In this document: positions 9,253 through 17,188 of the stretch, one piece after another | How positions within the stretch are numbered: the first letter of the stretch is position 1 | How the letters are laid out: every line of letters starts with the position of its first letter | From: Phyllobacterium brassicacearum | Lineage (GTDB): Bacteria > Pseudomonadota > Alphaproteobacteria > Rhizobiales > Rhizobiaceae | Assembly (NCBI RefSeq): GCF_003010955.1 | Contig: NZ_PGGO01000001.1 | Coordinates: 248,001-312,000, forward strand | Reading direction: 5' to 3' | Length of the DNA: 64,000 bases | Program-made: the position numbers and the translations under genes | The notes under the pieces: generated by a model | What the model was told of the DNA's origin: nothing | What the model saw: only the letters and a program-made list of their open reading frames with translations | Database searches by the model: none

Positions 9253-10404
9253 ATGAACATCGTCGTGCAAGCGGACAAGGCGGCCTTCGGGCAAGGCCGC
9301 GCACAACGCGCCAATGCGCTGATTGAGGAAGCCGGGCTGCGGATCGACAGCGAACGTCGCCGCGGCCGCGGCGCAGGCATGAATCCGTCTGGACGGTTCG
9401 AAGCCGAAAGCCGCCACGTCTATGACGATGGCTGGGAGACGATCGAAGACCTGCCGCCGTTCAAAACGGAAGTTCAGGTCGAGAAGCCCCGCACGATCAT
9501 AACGCGGAACGATTCGCCCGACATCAGCTTCGACCGCTCCATCAATCCCTATCGCGGCTGCGAACATGGCTGCATCTATTGTTTCGCCCGCCCGACGCAC
9601 AGCTATATGGGCCTTTCCGCCGGCCTCGACTTCGAATCGAAGCTTTTTGCCAAGCCGGACGCCGCTAAGATGCTGGACAAGGAACTGTCGCGGCCGGGTT
9701 ACACGGCAAAGATGATAGCAATCGGCACCAATACCGATCCCTATCAGCCAATAGAGAAGAAGTGGCGTATCATGCGCGATATTCTTCAAGTGCTGGAAGC
9801 GCACAACCATCCTATTGGTATTGTTACGAAATCGGCATTGGTCATGCGCGATCAGGACATTCTGACACGCATGGCTGAGAAAGGACTTGCCAAGGTCGCC
9901 CTGTCGGTGACGACACTCGACGGCAAGCTTGCAAGGACGATGGAGCCCCGCGCTTCGACGCCAACGCGTCGCCTGCAGGCCCTGCGCAGCCTTTCTGATG
10001 CAGGCATACCGGTGAGTGTCATGGTCGCACCGGTCATTCCGGGTCTGAACGACCATGAGATCGAACGCGTGCTCGACAGCGCGCGCGCCATGGGCGCACT
10101 CGAGGCCGGTTATGTGTTGCTCCGCCTGCCCCTGGAGGTCAGTCCGATTTTCAAGGAATGGCTGTTGCGCAACTATCCGGATCGCTACCGGCACATACTT
10201 TCGCTGATACGGTCGATGCGAAACGGCAAGGACTATGACGCCGAATGGGGCAAACGAATGCGCGGCGAAGGCCCCTATGCCTGGCAAATCGGACGGCGGT
10301 TCGAGATAGCGGCGAAGCGCCTCGGTATGAACCTTTCCAAACGACGGTTGCGCACGGACCTGTTTGCCGCAACGCCAGGTAGCGAGCAATTGTCGTTGTT
10401 CTAA
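9253..10404 (+). CDS. PA0069-family radical SAM protein (SplB-like)
   Basis: A radical S-adenosylmethionine protein of 383 residues. The [4Fe-4S] motif is C103-x3-C107-x2-C110 in RGCEHGCIYCFARPTH, and GTNTDPYQP follows in the core barrel. The architecture matches PA0069-type proteins annotated as DNA repair photolyase or SplB-like; no member has a settled substrate to my knowledge. Start at ATG 9253 is chosen because AGGAG lies 7 bases upstream at 9241-9245; the longer frame from 9163 lacks a plausible site. It is followed by rnhB on the same strand. Confidence 0.88.
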   Translation: MNIVVQADKAAFGQGRAQRANALIEEAGLRIDSERRRGRGAGMNPSGRFEAESRHVYDDGWETIEDLPPFKTEVQVEKPRTIITRNDSPDISFDRSINPYRGCEHGCIYCFARPTHSYMGLSAGLDFESKLFAKPDAAKMLDKELSRPGYTAKMIAIGTNTDPYQPIEKKWRIMRDILQVLEAHNHPIGIVTKSALVMRDQDILTRMAEKGLAKVALSVTTLDGKLARTMEPRASTPTRRLQALRSLSDAGIPVSVMVAPVIPGLNDHEIERVLDSARAMGALEAGYVLLRLPLEVSPIFKEWLLRNYPDRYRHILSLIRSMRNGKDYDAEWGKRMRGEGPYAWQIGRRFEIAAKRLGMNLSKRRLRTDLFAATPGSEQLSLF

Positions 10405-10482
10405 TCGCAGTTCCGTCAGGCACATCCCCATCCGGCCTGACGTGACCTTGGGTAGCCCACCCCATCAGCCACCCAAGGGCTT

Positions 10483-10546
10483 GCAGAGAATCAGAACGAA
10501 TGCGAGTCTCGCCGCAACATGGCTCGATCGCGTTCTGATTCTCTGC
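10483..10546 (+). promoter_or_regulatory. perfect 16-bp inverted repeat enclosing the rnhB start codon
   Basis: GCAGAGAATCAGAACG at 10483-10498 is the exact reverse complement of CGTTCTGATTCTCTGC at 10531-10546. The loop is 32 bases and contains the rnhB ATG at 10519. The right arm is inside the coding region (codons for residues 5-10). Each arm holds a GANTC site (GAATC, GATTC), and a third (GAGTC) lies in the loop. In mRNA the stem would present the start codon in a loop. Function is inferred only. Confidence 0.55.
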
Positions 10547-11178
10547 TTCTTCCTTTCGAACCTGGCAAACCGGATTTTGCCAGCGAGCGGAAACTCATGC
10601 GCAGTGGAATAGAGTTTGTCGTCGGCATCGATGAAGCCGGCCGTGGGCCGCTGGCGGGTCCGGTGGTTGCAGCCGCAGTCATTCTGAACCCGAAGAAAAT
10701 CCCTGAAGGTCTTGATGATTCAAAGCGCCTGACGGCGCAGCGCCGCGAAGAACTCTTTGAAATCATTACAGATACTGCGCTTGCCTGCGCCGTTGCCAGT
10801 ATTTCTGCGCCCGCTATCGATGCAAGCGATATTCTACGGGCGGCGCTCGAGGCCATGCGCCGCGCGGTATGCGGCCTTGCCATCTTGCCGGGTCACGCGC
10901 TGATCGATGGACGCGATGTGGCACCCGGTCTTCCATGCCCCGCTACCGCCCTTATCAAGGGCGACCAGCGCTCGGTGTCGATTGCGGCCGCCTCGATCCT
11001 TGCCAAGGTGACGCGCGACCGGATGATGGCTCAGACCGGCCGCTATTATCCGCTTTACGGCCTTGAATCCCATGCTGGCTATGCCACGGAGTTTCATCGC
11101 AATGCGATGGAAACCCATGGGCCTGTCGTTGGCCTGCATCGCTTCAGCTTCTCGCCGCTGAAAGACCGCCAGATCTAG
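10519..11178 (+). CDS. rnhB: ribonuclease HII
   Basis: A protein of 219 residues that removes RNA from RNA-DNA hybrids and cleaves at single ribonucleotides in [18 protein letters not shown] (36-50) carries the catalytic D38-E39 pair, and [12 protein letters not shown] follows. [16 protein letters not shown] and [15 protein letters not shown] hold the remaining acidic and substrate-binding residues. The N-terminus ([13 protein letters not shown]) is rich in Ser/Leu, as in other rhizobial RnhB. No Shine-Dalgarno sequence is obvious before the ATG at 10519; an alternative ATG at 10597 would leave the catalytic core intact. Confidence 0.94.
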   Translation: MARSRSDSLLLPFEPGKPDFASERKLMRSGIEFVVGIDEAGRGPLAGPVVAAAVILNPKKIPEGLDDSKRLTAQRREELFEIITDTALACAVASISAPAIDASDILRAALEAMRRAVCGLAILPGHALIDGRDVAPGLPCPATALIKGDQRSVSIAAASILAKVTRDRMMAQTGRYYPLYGLESHAGYATEFHRNAMETHGPVVGLHRFSFSPLKDRQI

Positions 11179-11239
11179 TCAGGGCGGTCAGCTCAACCTG
11201 GCACCACCAAATTTATCGCCGCAGTTGAAATTCTTGTCC

Positions 11240-11268
11240 CGATTTCGAACTTTCTTGTATCGAAATCG
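11240..11268 (+). terminator. possible rnhB terminator hairpin
   Basis: CGATTTCGA (11240-11248) pairs with TCGAAATCG (11260-11268) over an 11-base loop, and CAGGTTTTTG follows on the plus strand. It lies 62 bases after the rnhB stop. The stem is A/T-rich, so termination strength is doubtful. A third related segment (TACCGAAATC) occurs near 11300. Confidence 0.4.
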
Positions 11269-11330
11269 CAGGTTTTTGTACGAGTCCTGGATGCTTCGGT
11301 ACCGAAATCTTATCAGATGCGGGATAGCCA

Positions 11331-11359
11331 AAACAAAAAAGCCGCCTTGCGGCGGCTTT
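11331..11359 (-). terminator. rho-independent terminator of the F0 ATP synthase operon
   Basis: Read on the minus strand: AAAGCCGCC, loop GCAA, GGCGGCTTT, then TTTGTTTT. The stem is at 11338-11359 and the T-tract at 11331-11340. It begins about 20 bases after the atpF stop codon, and forms a textbook intrinsic terminator. Confidence 0.9.
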
Positions 11360-11381
11360 GCTCAGATGAAATGTCGCGTTC

Positions 11382-11867
11382 TTAATTGAGGCGGGATTTC
11401 ACTTCCGTCAGCGATGACTTGAACAGGTCTGACGAAGTCTTGGTGTCGACCTTGTCAGCCAGGATACGGCTGGCAGCAGCGATCGCAATATCGACAGCGG
11501 AAGCGCGAACCTCGTTGACTGCCTCAACCTCGGCCTGAGCGATCTTCTGCTCGGCGAGCTTGTTGCGGCGGACAACATATTCCTCGGTCTTCTTCCTGGC
11601 TTCTTCGAACAGGCCATGAGCCTCACGCTGCGCGATGGCGACGATCTCGGTTGCCTCTTTCTCGGCTTCCTTGCGCTTGCGCTGATATTCGGCAAGCAAG
11701 GATTGAGCTTCCTCACGCAGGCGGCGGGCTTCTTCCAGCTCGTCGCGGATGCGGTCGGCGCGGGCGTCAAGCGATTTGCCGACGGTGCCTGGAACCTTGA
11801 GAAAAACCACCAGCAGGAGGAAGATGACGAGACCGACGAGGGCGAAGAATGTTGCATCAAGTGCCAT
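11382..11867 (-). CDS. atpF: ATP synthase F0 subunit b
   Basis: A 161-residue protein with a single N-terminal transmembrane helix (ATFFALVGLVIFLLLVVFL) followed by a long charged coiled coil (RADRIRDELEEARRLREEAQ..), the peripheral stalk that holds F1 against rotation. It is the last gene of the operon and starts 12 bases after the atpF' stop. The paired b and b' genes are typical of photosynthetic and rhizobial alphaproteobacteria. No distortion or missing segment is seen. Confidence 0.95.
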   Translation of the reverse strand: MALDATFFALVGLVIFLLLVVFLKVPGTVGKSLDARADRIRDELEEARRLREEAQSLLAEYQRKRKEAEKEATEIVAIAQREAHGLFEEARKKTEEYVVRRNKLAEQKIAQAEVEAVNEVRASAVDIAIAAASRILADKVDTKTSSDLFKSSLTEVKSRLN

Positions 11868-11878
11868 AGTAGTTCTCC

Positions 11879-12520
11879 TCAGCCTCGCACGGCTTTGACA
11901 GCGGCGGAAATGCTTGCCTTGTCCACGGTTCCGCCGACGATTTTCTTGACGATCTCGGTGGCGGTCTCCTCGGCAATCGTACCGACTTCCTTCATTGCCT
12001 TGTCCTTGATGGCGGCAATGCTGGCCTCGGCCTCGCTCAGCTTCTTTTCGAGCTCAGCAGAAATCTTTGCCTGTTCCGCATCGGCCTTGGCCTTGGCTTC
12101 GTCCTGTGCGGTCTGGGCAATGCCGCCGGCCTTTTTCTTGGCGTCGGCGAGTTCCTGCTCGTAGGCGGCAAGGGATTCGTCCGACTCCTGCTTCATGCGG
12201 GCAGCGTCATCCAGGTCGGCAGCGATGCGATTACTGCGCGTCTCGATGGTCCCGCCGATACGCGGCAGAATCACACGCGACAGGAACAGGTAGAAGGCAG
12301 CGAACGTCAGAGCCAGCCAGAGGATCTGCGATGCATAATGGGTAGAGTCGAAGGGTGGGAATACAGCCGATTCATGAGCCACACCGGTTTCGGTGTGTGT
12401 CTCAGTGGCATGGGCGTCAGGCGTTGTTCCAGGAGCTGCCGGTTCGGTAGCACCATGGGTTTCGCCCTGAGCGACGGTTGTATCGGTTGTGGATGCGGCA
12501 TGAGCCGAAGACACAAACAT
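11879..12520 (-). CDS. atpG: ATP synthase F0 subunit b'
   Basis: A 213-residue b-type subunit. It has an N-terminal extension of about 65 residues rich in Thr, Ala, Glu and His ([20 protein letters not shown]..), typical of rhizobial b' subunits. Then comes [27 protein letters not shown] (membrane helix) and the coiled-coil stalk. It pairs with AtpF to form the heterodimeric peripheral stalk. The symbol atpG (or atpF') is used for b' in rhizobia and should not be confused with F1 gamma. It lies between atpE and atpF. Confidence 0.93.
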   Translation of the reverse strand: MFVSSAHAASTTDTTVAQGETHGATEPAAPGTTPDAHATETHTETGVAHESAVFPPFDSTHYASQILWLALTFAAFYLFLSRVILPRIGGTIETRSNRIAADLDDAARMKQESDESLAAYEQELADAKKKAGGIAQTAQDEAKAKADAEQAKISAELEKKLSEAEASIAAIKDKAMKEVGTIAEETATEIVKKIVGGTVDKASISAAVKAVRG

Positions 12521-12608
12521 GTATTGCCCCCTTGGGTTCGGGCCAGGCCCAATCTTGAAATAGTATGCTGGCCGCGCCAGGCGCAGCCAGCATCAGTCAC
12601 TGTTTGAA

Positions 12609-12836
12609 TTAAACAGCGAAGAGAAGCAGAAGAGCGATGAGCAGCGAGAAAATGCCCAAAGCTTCGGTAACGGCGAAGCCGAATACCAGGCGGCCGAACT
12701 GGCCATCAGCTGCTGAAGGGTTGCGCAATGCACCGGAGAGATAGCTGCCGAAAATATTGCCGAGGCCGAGGGCCGTACCGGCCATACCAAAACAGGCGAG
12801 ACCTGCACCGATGTACTTTGCTGCTACCGGATCCAT
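12609..12836 (-). CDS. atpE: ATP synthase F0 subunit c
   Basis: A 75-residue proteolipid with two transmembrane helices joined by the polar loop RNPSAADGQ. The proton-carrying acid is E58 in [10 protein letters not shown]. Glycine-rich packing ([21 protein letters not shown]) in helix 1 fits a ring-forming c subunit. A proton rather than sodium specificity is expected since the usual sodium-ligand residues are not evident. It is in the normal place between atpB and the b' gene, with an AAAGGAG site before the ATG. Confidence 0.97.
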   Translation of the reverse strand: MDPVAAKYIGAGLACFGMAGTALGLGNIFGSYLSGALRNPSAADGQFGRLVFGFAVTEALGIFSLLIALLLLFAV

Positions 12837-12908
12837 ATTAAACTCCTTTGGATAGAATGCTCATTGATAGATTTGCGTTTGGCGGAAACCCCGCCGGTGA
12901 GGTTCTTC

Positions 12909-13661
12909 TCAGTGACCGCCGGGATGGACTGCATCATTCAGGTACATGCATGTGAGCACCGTGAAGACATAGGCCTGAAGGAAAGCCACCAGGAATTCGA
13001 GACCGGTCAGAGCGACCGTCATGGCAAGCGGCAGGATCGCGCCGCCAACACCGATGGCGCCGAAGGCGCTCAGCGAAGCAACGAAACCTGCGAAGACTTT
13101 CAGCGTGATGTGGCCAGCAAGCATGTTGGCGAAAAGACGGACTGAAAGGCTGATAGGACGGGAAAGGAACGAGATGATTTCAATCGGCACCACGAGCAGA
13201 AGCAGCGGCGCGGGAACACCCGAAGGCACAAAGACGCCGAGGAACTTGAAACCATGTTTCATAAAACCGTAGGTCAACACCGTGCCGATCACGAGAATTG
13301 CAAGGGCGAAGGTGACGATGATCTGGCTGGTGACCGTGAAGAAATATGGGAACATGCCGAGCATGTTTGCCACGAGCACGAACATGAACAGCGAGAAAAC
13401 AAACGGGAAGAACTTCATGCCCGCATTGCCGGCCGATTCGCGCAATGTGGATGCGACGAATTCATAGGCCATCTCGGAAACCGACTGCAGACGGGTCGGG
13501 ATGAGGCCGCGATTGGACGAGGTCAGATAGAGAAATGCCGAGGCTACGCCAACCGTGGCAAGCATGAAGGCCGACGAATTGGTGAAGGATAGATCAATTC
13601 CGCCCACATCAATGGGAACCCACTTGTTGATATGGAACTGATGAATCGGATCGTTGGACAC
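12909..13661 (-). CDS. atpB: ATP synthase F0 subunit a
   Basis: A polytopic membrane subunit that forms the proton half-channels. The essential arginine is in [18 protein letters not shown] (R175 counting from the chosen start). The frame is open to 13709, but that longer form adds a non-family N-terminus. GTG at 13661, giving [13 protein letters not shown] and 250 residues, matches the usual length and start, with a purine-rich GAGGTTAGA just upstream. It lies between atpI and atpE. Confidence 0.92.
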   Translation of the reverse strand: MSNDPIHQFHINKWVPIDVGGIDLSFTNSSAFMLATVGVASAFLYLTSSNRGLIPTRLQSVSEMAYEFVASTLRESAGNAGMKFFPFVFSLFMFVLVANMLGMFPYFFTVTSQIIVTFALAILVIGTVLTYGFMKHGFKFLGVFVPSGVPAPLLLLVVPIEIISFLSRPISLSVRLFANMLAGHITLKVFAGFVASLSAFGAIGVGGAILPLAMTVALTGLEFLVAFLQAYVFTVLTCMYLNDAVHPGGH

Positions 13662-13712
13662 TCTAACCTCGTCTCTCTCTAACCATTCTTGAGTGGCAAT
13701 TGCCGCCAAGAC

Positions 13713-14120
13713 TTATTCCGGTTTGTCGCGGTCGACCTCTTTGATCGATGTCAAACCGCGGTTTTCCGCCACATGCCCTGCAGAGCGCAGGATATTCAGC
13801 GTTCCAGCACAAAAACCAAGGAGGAGCAGAATGATCAGCCCCCAAGGTGAAGTACCCAAAAATCGGTCAGCTAACCAGCCCAACCCCGCACCAGCCAGAA
13901 CGCCCGCGATGAACTCGCTCGACAGTTTCATGGCCTGCGCGACACCGGCGGCGGTTTCCGTCCCCTTGTCATCCGAACTGGCCTTTGGCCCCACACCTTT
14001 GGAAACAAGTTTTGCTTCCAGAGAGCGGCGGCGGCTGTCCAGTTCATCCGAAGCCGGCATTTTCCCGGCACCCGGCGCATCGACAGAACCTGACTTGTCG
14101 GGACGTTTCCCTGTGGCCAT
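13713..14120 (-). CDS. atpI: AtpI-like F0 assembly protein
   Basis: A 135-residue protein with a polar, Lys/Asp-rich N-terminal half and two transmembrane helices at the C-terminus (EFIAGVLAGAGLGWLADRFLG and WGLIILLLLGFCAGTLNI). It is the first gene of the F0 operon. AtpI proteins help assemble the c ring or carry Mg2+ in other bacteria. The frame is open to 14156, but the ATG at 14120 has AAAGGA 7 bases upstream and is chosen. Its stop is 52 bases upstream of the atpB GTG. Confidence 0.88.
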   Translation of the reverse strand: MATGKRPDKSGSVDAPGAGKMPASDELDSRRRSLEAKLVSKGVGPKASSDDKGTETAAGVAQAMKLSSEFIAGVLAGAGLGWLADRFLGTSPWGLIILLLLGFCAGTLNILRSAGHVAENRGLTSIKEVDRDKPE

Positions 14121-14177
14121 GGCAATGTCCTTTACACGCTGAACGCAGGGCTTCACCCCCGCTTCGAAGTCGCGCGC

Positions 14178-14206
14178 AACATATTGTTACGCCCCGCGCT
14201 AGTCAA
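14178..14206 (-). promoter_or_regulatory. sigma70-type promoter of the atpI operon
   Basis: On the minus strand TTGACT (14206-14201) and TATGTT (14183-14178) are separated by exactly 17 bases. The predicted transcript begins near 14171, about 50 bases upstream of the atpI ATG. CTTGAC is the classic rhizobial -35 form. No operator is seen. Confidence 0.7.
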
Positions 14207-14424
14207 GGCGCAGAGACAAGACTCTCAAAGGTAATTTTCGCGGTGAAATTCAATATGTTAGCCAAATATGACTTTATGTCTCACCTCTCGGAGCAAGAAT
14301 CGCCTCCGAATCCGCGATATTCGACGCCACTCTTGAGGTCGCCGGCCGCTAATCTGTGCATTCCGAATCCCGGTTCCCGTAGAATTCTGTTAGGTTGATC
14401 CAGAAGCGCTTATGGGAGAGCCGC

Positions 14425-15009
14425 ATGTTCTTGCAAACTATTGGGGAAGAGGAGGCGACCGGCAGGGTTGCCGATATCTACGAGGCACAGAAATCGCAGA
14501 TGGGTTTTGTCATGGCCACTGCACGGTCCTTTACCGCACGGCCCGACTTCCTGCCGATCTATACCGATTTTTTCGACAAGCTTCGTTCAGGGTTCTCGCT
14601 TGGCGTGCGTGAGTGGCGCCTGATCACGCTTATCGCTGCAAAACATATACCGTCGACGTACTGTTCCTATGTCTATGGCAAGCAGCTTATCGGTGATCTT
14701 GGATCAAAGGACGCAGTGTTGGCTGTTCAACGCGATTTCCGGACCGCGGGATTGCCGGAAAAAGATGTCGAGATGCTGGCTTATGCAGAGAAAATTGCCA
14801 AGGATGCATCCAAAGTCGAACAGCGTGATGTCGATCGACTGCGATCAGTTGGCTTCACCGACCAACAGATTTGTGACATAGCGCTTTGTGCTGCGTTCCG
14901 ATGCTTTGTCAGCCGGTTCTTCGACGCTGTCGGAGCCGGTCCCGAGTCCGTCTACATCGACAATGACGACGGGTTTCGAACAGCAATGACAGTGGGCAAA
15001 AGATATTGA
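14425..15009 (+). CDS. carboxymuconolactone decarboxylase/AhpD-like protein
   Basis: A 194-residue helical protein with the AhpD-like plan: FLPIYTDFFDKL, then REWRLITLIAAKHIPSTYCSYVYGKQL at the usual active-site helix, then a second helical pair. Only one cysteine (TYCSYVYG) is present where peroxidase members have CxxC, so thiol peroxidase activity is doubtful. ATG at 14425 is used because GGGAGAG precedes it; the frame is open to 14395. The gene stands alone between the atp promoter (divergent) and the antiporter gene, 78 bases upstream of the latter. Confidence 0.7.
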   Translation: MFLQTIGEEEATGRVADIYEAQKSQMGFVMATARSFTARPDFLPIYTDFFDKLRSGFSLGVREWRLITLIAAKHIPSTYCSYVYGKQLIGDLGSKDAVLAVQRDFRTAGLPEKDVEMLAYAEKIAKDASKVEQRDVDRLRSVGFTDQQICDIALCAAFRCFVSRFFDAVGAGPESVYIDNDDGFRTAMTVGKRY

Positions 15010-15087
15010 TACAAGAAGCTTGATGAGCAGGTCCAAATAATCAATGACAAGCTGCTCCACGAGAACAATGACAATCGAAGGACGTAC

Positions 15088-16842
15088 GTGCATCAGGAAG
15101 TTGGATTAATCGCAACCGTTGCCGTTGGCTTCGTGTTCGCAGCGGTATTGGGCTATCTCGCGGATCGGCTGCGCTTGCCGCCGCTTGTCGGATATCTCGT
15201 TGCAGGCATCATGATCGGCTCCTATACGCCCGGCTTCGTGGCTGACGGTGAGCTCGCATCCCAACTCGCCGAGATGGGCGTGATCCTTCTGATGTTTGGT
15301 GTCGGATTGCATTTTTCGACCTCCGATCTGTTGGCTGTCCGCGGCGTGGCTGTCCCCGGCGCACTCGGCCGGATCCTGTTTGCAACCTTGATCGGCATCG
15401 GTCTTGCCTTCTGGCTGGGATGGGGTCTTGGTGCGGGGTTGGTCTTCGGCCTCAGCCTTTCGGTTGCCAGCACTGTGGTTCTTCTCAAGGCGCTCGAAGA
15501 ACAGAACATGGTGGACTCAGTCGACGGCCGCGTGGCTGTCGGCTGGCTGATTGTTGAAGACCTGGCGATGGTACTCGCGCTTGTGCTGCTTCCCCCACTT
15601 GCGGGGCTTCTCGGCGGGCACGCGGACGCGGCATCCGGATCAGCCGCTGGTACGGAGGGCATAGCCATCGCTTTGACGCTTGCCATGACGCTGCTCAAGG
15701 TTGGGGCATTCGCTGGCATGGCAATATTCATTGGACCGAAAGTGGTGCCCTGGGTACTTACGCTCGTTGCGCGCACCGGCTCACCCGAGCTTTTCACGCT
15801 CTCGGTTCTGGCGATTGCGCTTGGCATTGCCTTTGGATCAGCCGAGATCTTCGGCGTATCCTTTGCACTCGGGGCCTTTTTCGCCGGAGTGGTGATGAGC
15901 GAATCGCATCTCAGCCACAGGGCCGCAGCCGATTCGCTGCCGCTGCAGAATGCATTCTCGGTATTGTTCTTCGTATCCGTCGGAATGCTGTTCGACCCCT
16001 CCATTCTTGTTCGCGATCCCATCGCCGTGGTTGCCGTGCTCGCGCTCATCATCGTTGCGCGCTCGGTGATTGCCTTTGGCATCGTACTGCTGCTGCGATA
16101 TCCGATTGGAATGGGCCTTTCGATTGCTGCAGGTCTCGCACAGATCGGCGAGTTTTCGTTCATACTGGCAGGTCTTGGGGTTTCGCTCGGCCTGTTGCCG
16201 CGTGAAGGGCAAGACCTCATCCTGGCCGGGGCAATCCTGTCGATTACCTTGAACCCGCTTGTCTTGCTCGCGGGCGAAGGCCTGCAAAAGAGCATTCGTT
16301 CGGCCTGGCCGTCTCTCTCCAAGAAATACGGCAAGCGAAACCATGATAAACTCTCGCGCGAACTGGCGATCATCCAGACCCGAAACGAGGAAAGAAACCG
16401 GCAGCACCAACTGGAAATGCAGCAGTTGATCGAGACGTTTCCGATGTTTGCACAGGTTAGCGAGGACTCGCAGGAGGAGCTGCTTTTGCTGTTCAGACCG
16501 AAATCGGCGTCTCCTGGCGAACGTGTCGTCAGAGCGGGTGATCGCGGCGACGGAATGTACTTCATTTCCTCCGGGGCCGTGGAGGTGCAACTCGAAGACG
16601 AGAACGTTCGCCTGGAAGCTGGAGCGTTTTTCGGCGAGATGGCACTGCTCAGCGGCGGACGCCGCACAGCCGATGTTGTCGCCGTTGATTTCTGTGAATT
16701 CCTCCTGCTCGAACGCCGGGACTTCAATATGTTCATGGCACGGCATCCGGCATTGCGCGCGGCGGTCAGCAACATGGCACGGGAGCGTACGGAGATGAAT
16801 GTATCGCGCCGCCGGCGCGACCAATCACTCGATGCCACCTGA
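15088..16842 (+). CDS. CPA2-family cation:proton antiporter with C-terminal cyclic nucleotide-binding domain
   Basis: A 584-residue membrane protein. The first 390 residues hold about 12 hydrophobic segments of the KefB/YbaL-type exchanger; signature parts are RLRLPPLVGYLVAGIMIG and FALGAFFAGVVMSES. A basic linker follows, and residues about 440-560 form a cNMP-binding fold with the phosphate-binding cassette FFGEMALLSGGRRTADV. It probably exchanges K+ or Na+ for H+ with gating by a nucleotide; the ligand is unknown. No TrkA-N/RCK domain is present. The start is GTG at 15088, preceded by GAAGGA. Its 3' end faces the candidate ncRNA. Confidence 0.88.
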   Translation: MHQEVGLIATVAVGFVFAAVLGYLADRLRLPPLVGYLVAGIMIGSYTPGFVADGELASQLAEMGVILLMFGVGLHFSTSDLLAVRGVAVPGALGRILFATLIGIGLAFWLGWGLGAGLVFGLSLSVASTVVLLKALEEQNMVDSVDGRVAVGWLIVEDLAMVLALVLLPPLAGLLGGHADAASGSAAGTEGIAIALTLAMTLLKVGAFAGMAIFIGPKVVPWVLTLVARTGSPELFTLSVLAIALGIAFGSAEIFGVSFALGAFFAGVVMSESHLSHRAAADSLPLQNAFSVLFFVSVGMLFDPSILVRDPIAVVAVLALIIVARSVIAFGIVLLLRYPIGMGLSIAAGLAQIGEFSFILAGLGVSLGLLPREGQDLILAGAILSITLNPLVLLAGEGLQKSIRSAWPSLSKKYGKRNHDKLSRELAIIQTRNEERNRQHQLEMQQLIETFPMFAQVSEDSQEELLLLFRPKSASPGERVVRAGDRGDGMYFISSGAVEVQLEDENVRLEAGAFFGEMALLSGGRRTADVVAVDFCEFLLLERRDFNMFMARHPALRAAVSNMARERTEMNVSRRRRDQSLDAT

Positions 16843-16921
16843 TCGAATGACCTGACACAACCCAGCGTTTGTTGCGGGGTCCTTCAAACCAAACAATAAA
16901 TGATCTGATCGCGGTTTGAGG

Positions 16922-17143
16922 GCAAAAGCAGAAAGCACCGAGCCAGCCGGTGCGTCGAAGGGATGGCCGCTTCGACCTCTGGGGCAAAGGCCCTGCCCTC
17001 AACCTTGGAGGTGATTCATGTGGCGACGTCCACTTAGAATCACCCTCATAATGAAAAGGAACCGGACAGGCTGGCAAGTCGTGTTCCGGGTCCAATTCCA
17101 TTTATGAGGAACGGGGGACGGGCGAAAGCTCGTTCCCCACTCC
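16922..17143 (-). ncRNA. candidate structured small RNA (about 220 nt)
   Basis: This lies in the 346-base gap between two convergent genes. On the minus strand, -35 TTGGAA (17177-17172) and -10 CTATAT (17156-17151) predict a start near 17143. The RNA would end at hairpin GCACCG/CGGTGC (16935-16953) followed by TTTCTGCTTTT (to 16922). In between are helices GTCGAAG/CTTCGAC (16954-16976), GGGC/GCCC (16982-16998), GGTGATTC/GAATCACC (17010-17044) and CTCATAA/TTATGAG (17045-17108). I cannot match it to a named RNA family. The opposite strand could instead encode a 29-residue peptide (17018-17107). Confidence 0.45.
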
Positions 17144-17150
17144 AGGAACA

Positions 17151-17177
17151 ATATAGCAGTTTTCCGCCTGTTTCCAA
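17151..17177 (-). promoter_or_regulatory. predicted promoter of the candidate ncRNA
   Basis: On the minus strand CTTGGA..CTATAT with about 16 bases between, close to the rhizobial sigma70 form CTTGAC-N17-CTATAT. It overlaps no coding region: the hydrolase stop codon is 12 bases upstream at 17189. Confidence 0.5.
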
Positions 17178-17188
17178 GTTGGATGAGA

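Noticed and set aside
15222-16838. Long minus-strand frame (538 codons) opposite the antiporter
   Set aside because: Antisense shadow of the antiporter; composition is Ser/Arg/Thr-rich and lacks membrane or enzyme motifs.
16766-17101. 111-codon minus-strand frame across the candidate ncRNA
   Set aside because: It runs through the hairpins and into the antiporter gene in antisense, and its composition (Pro/Arg/Trp/Cys-rich) is not protein-like.
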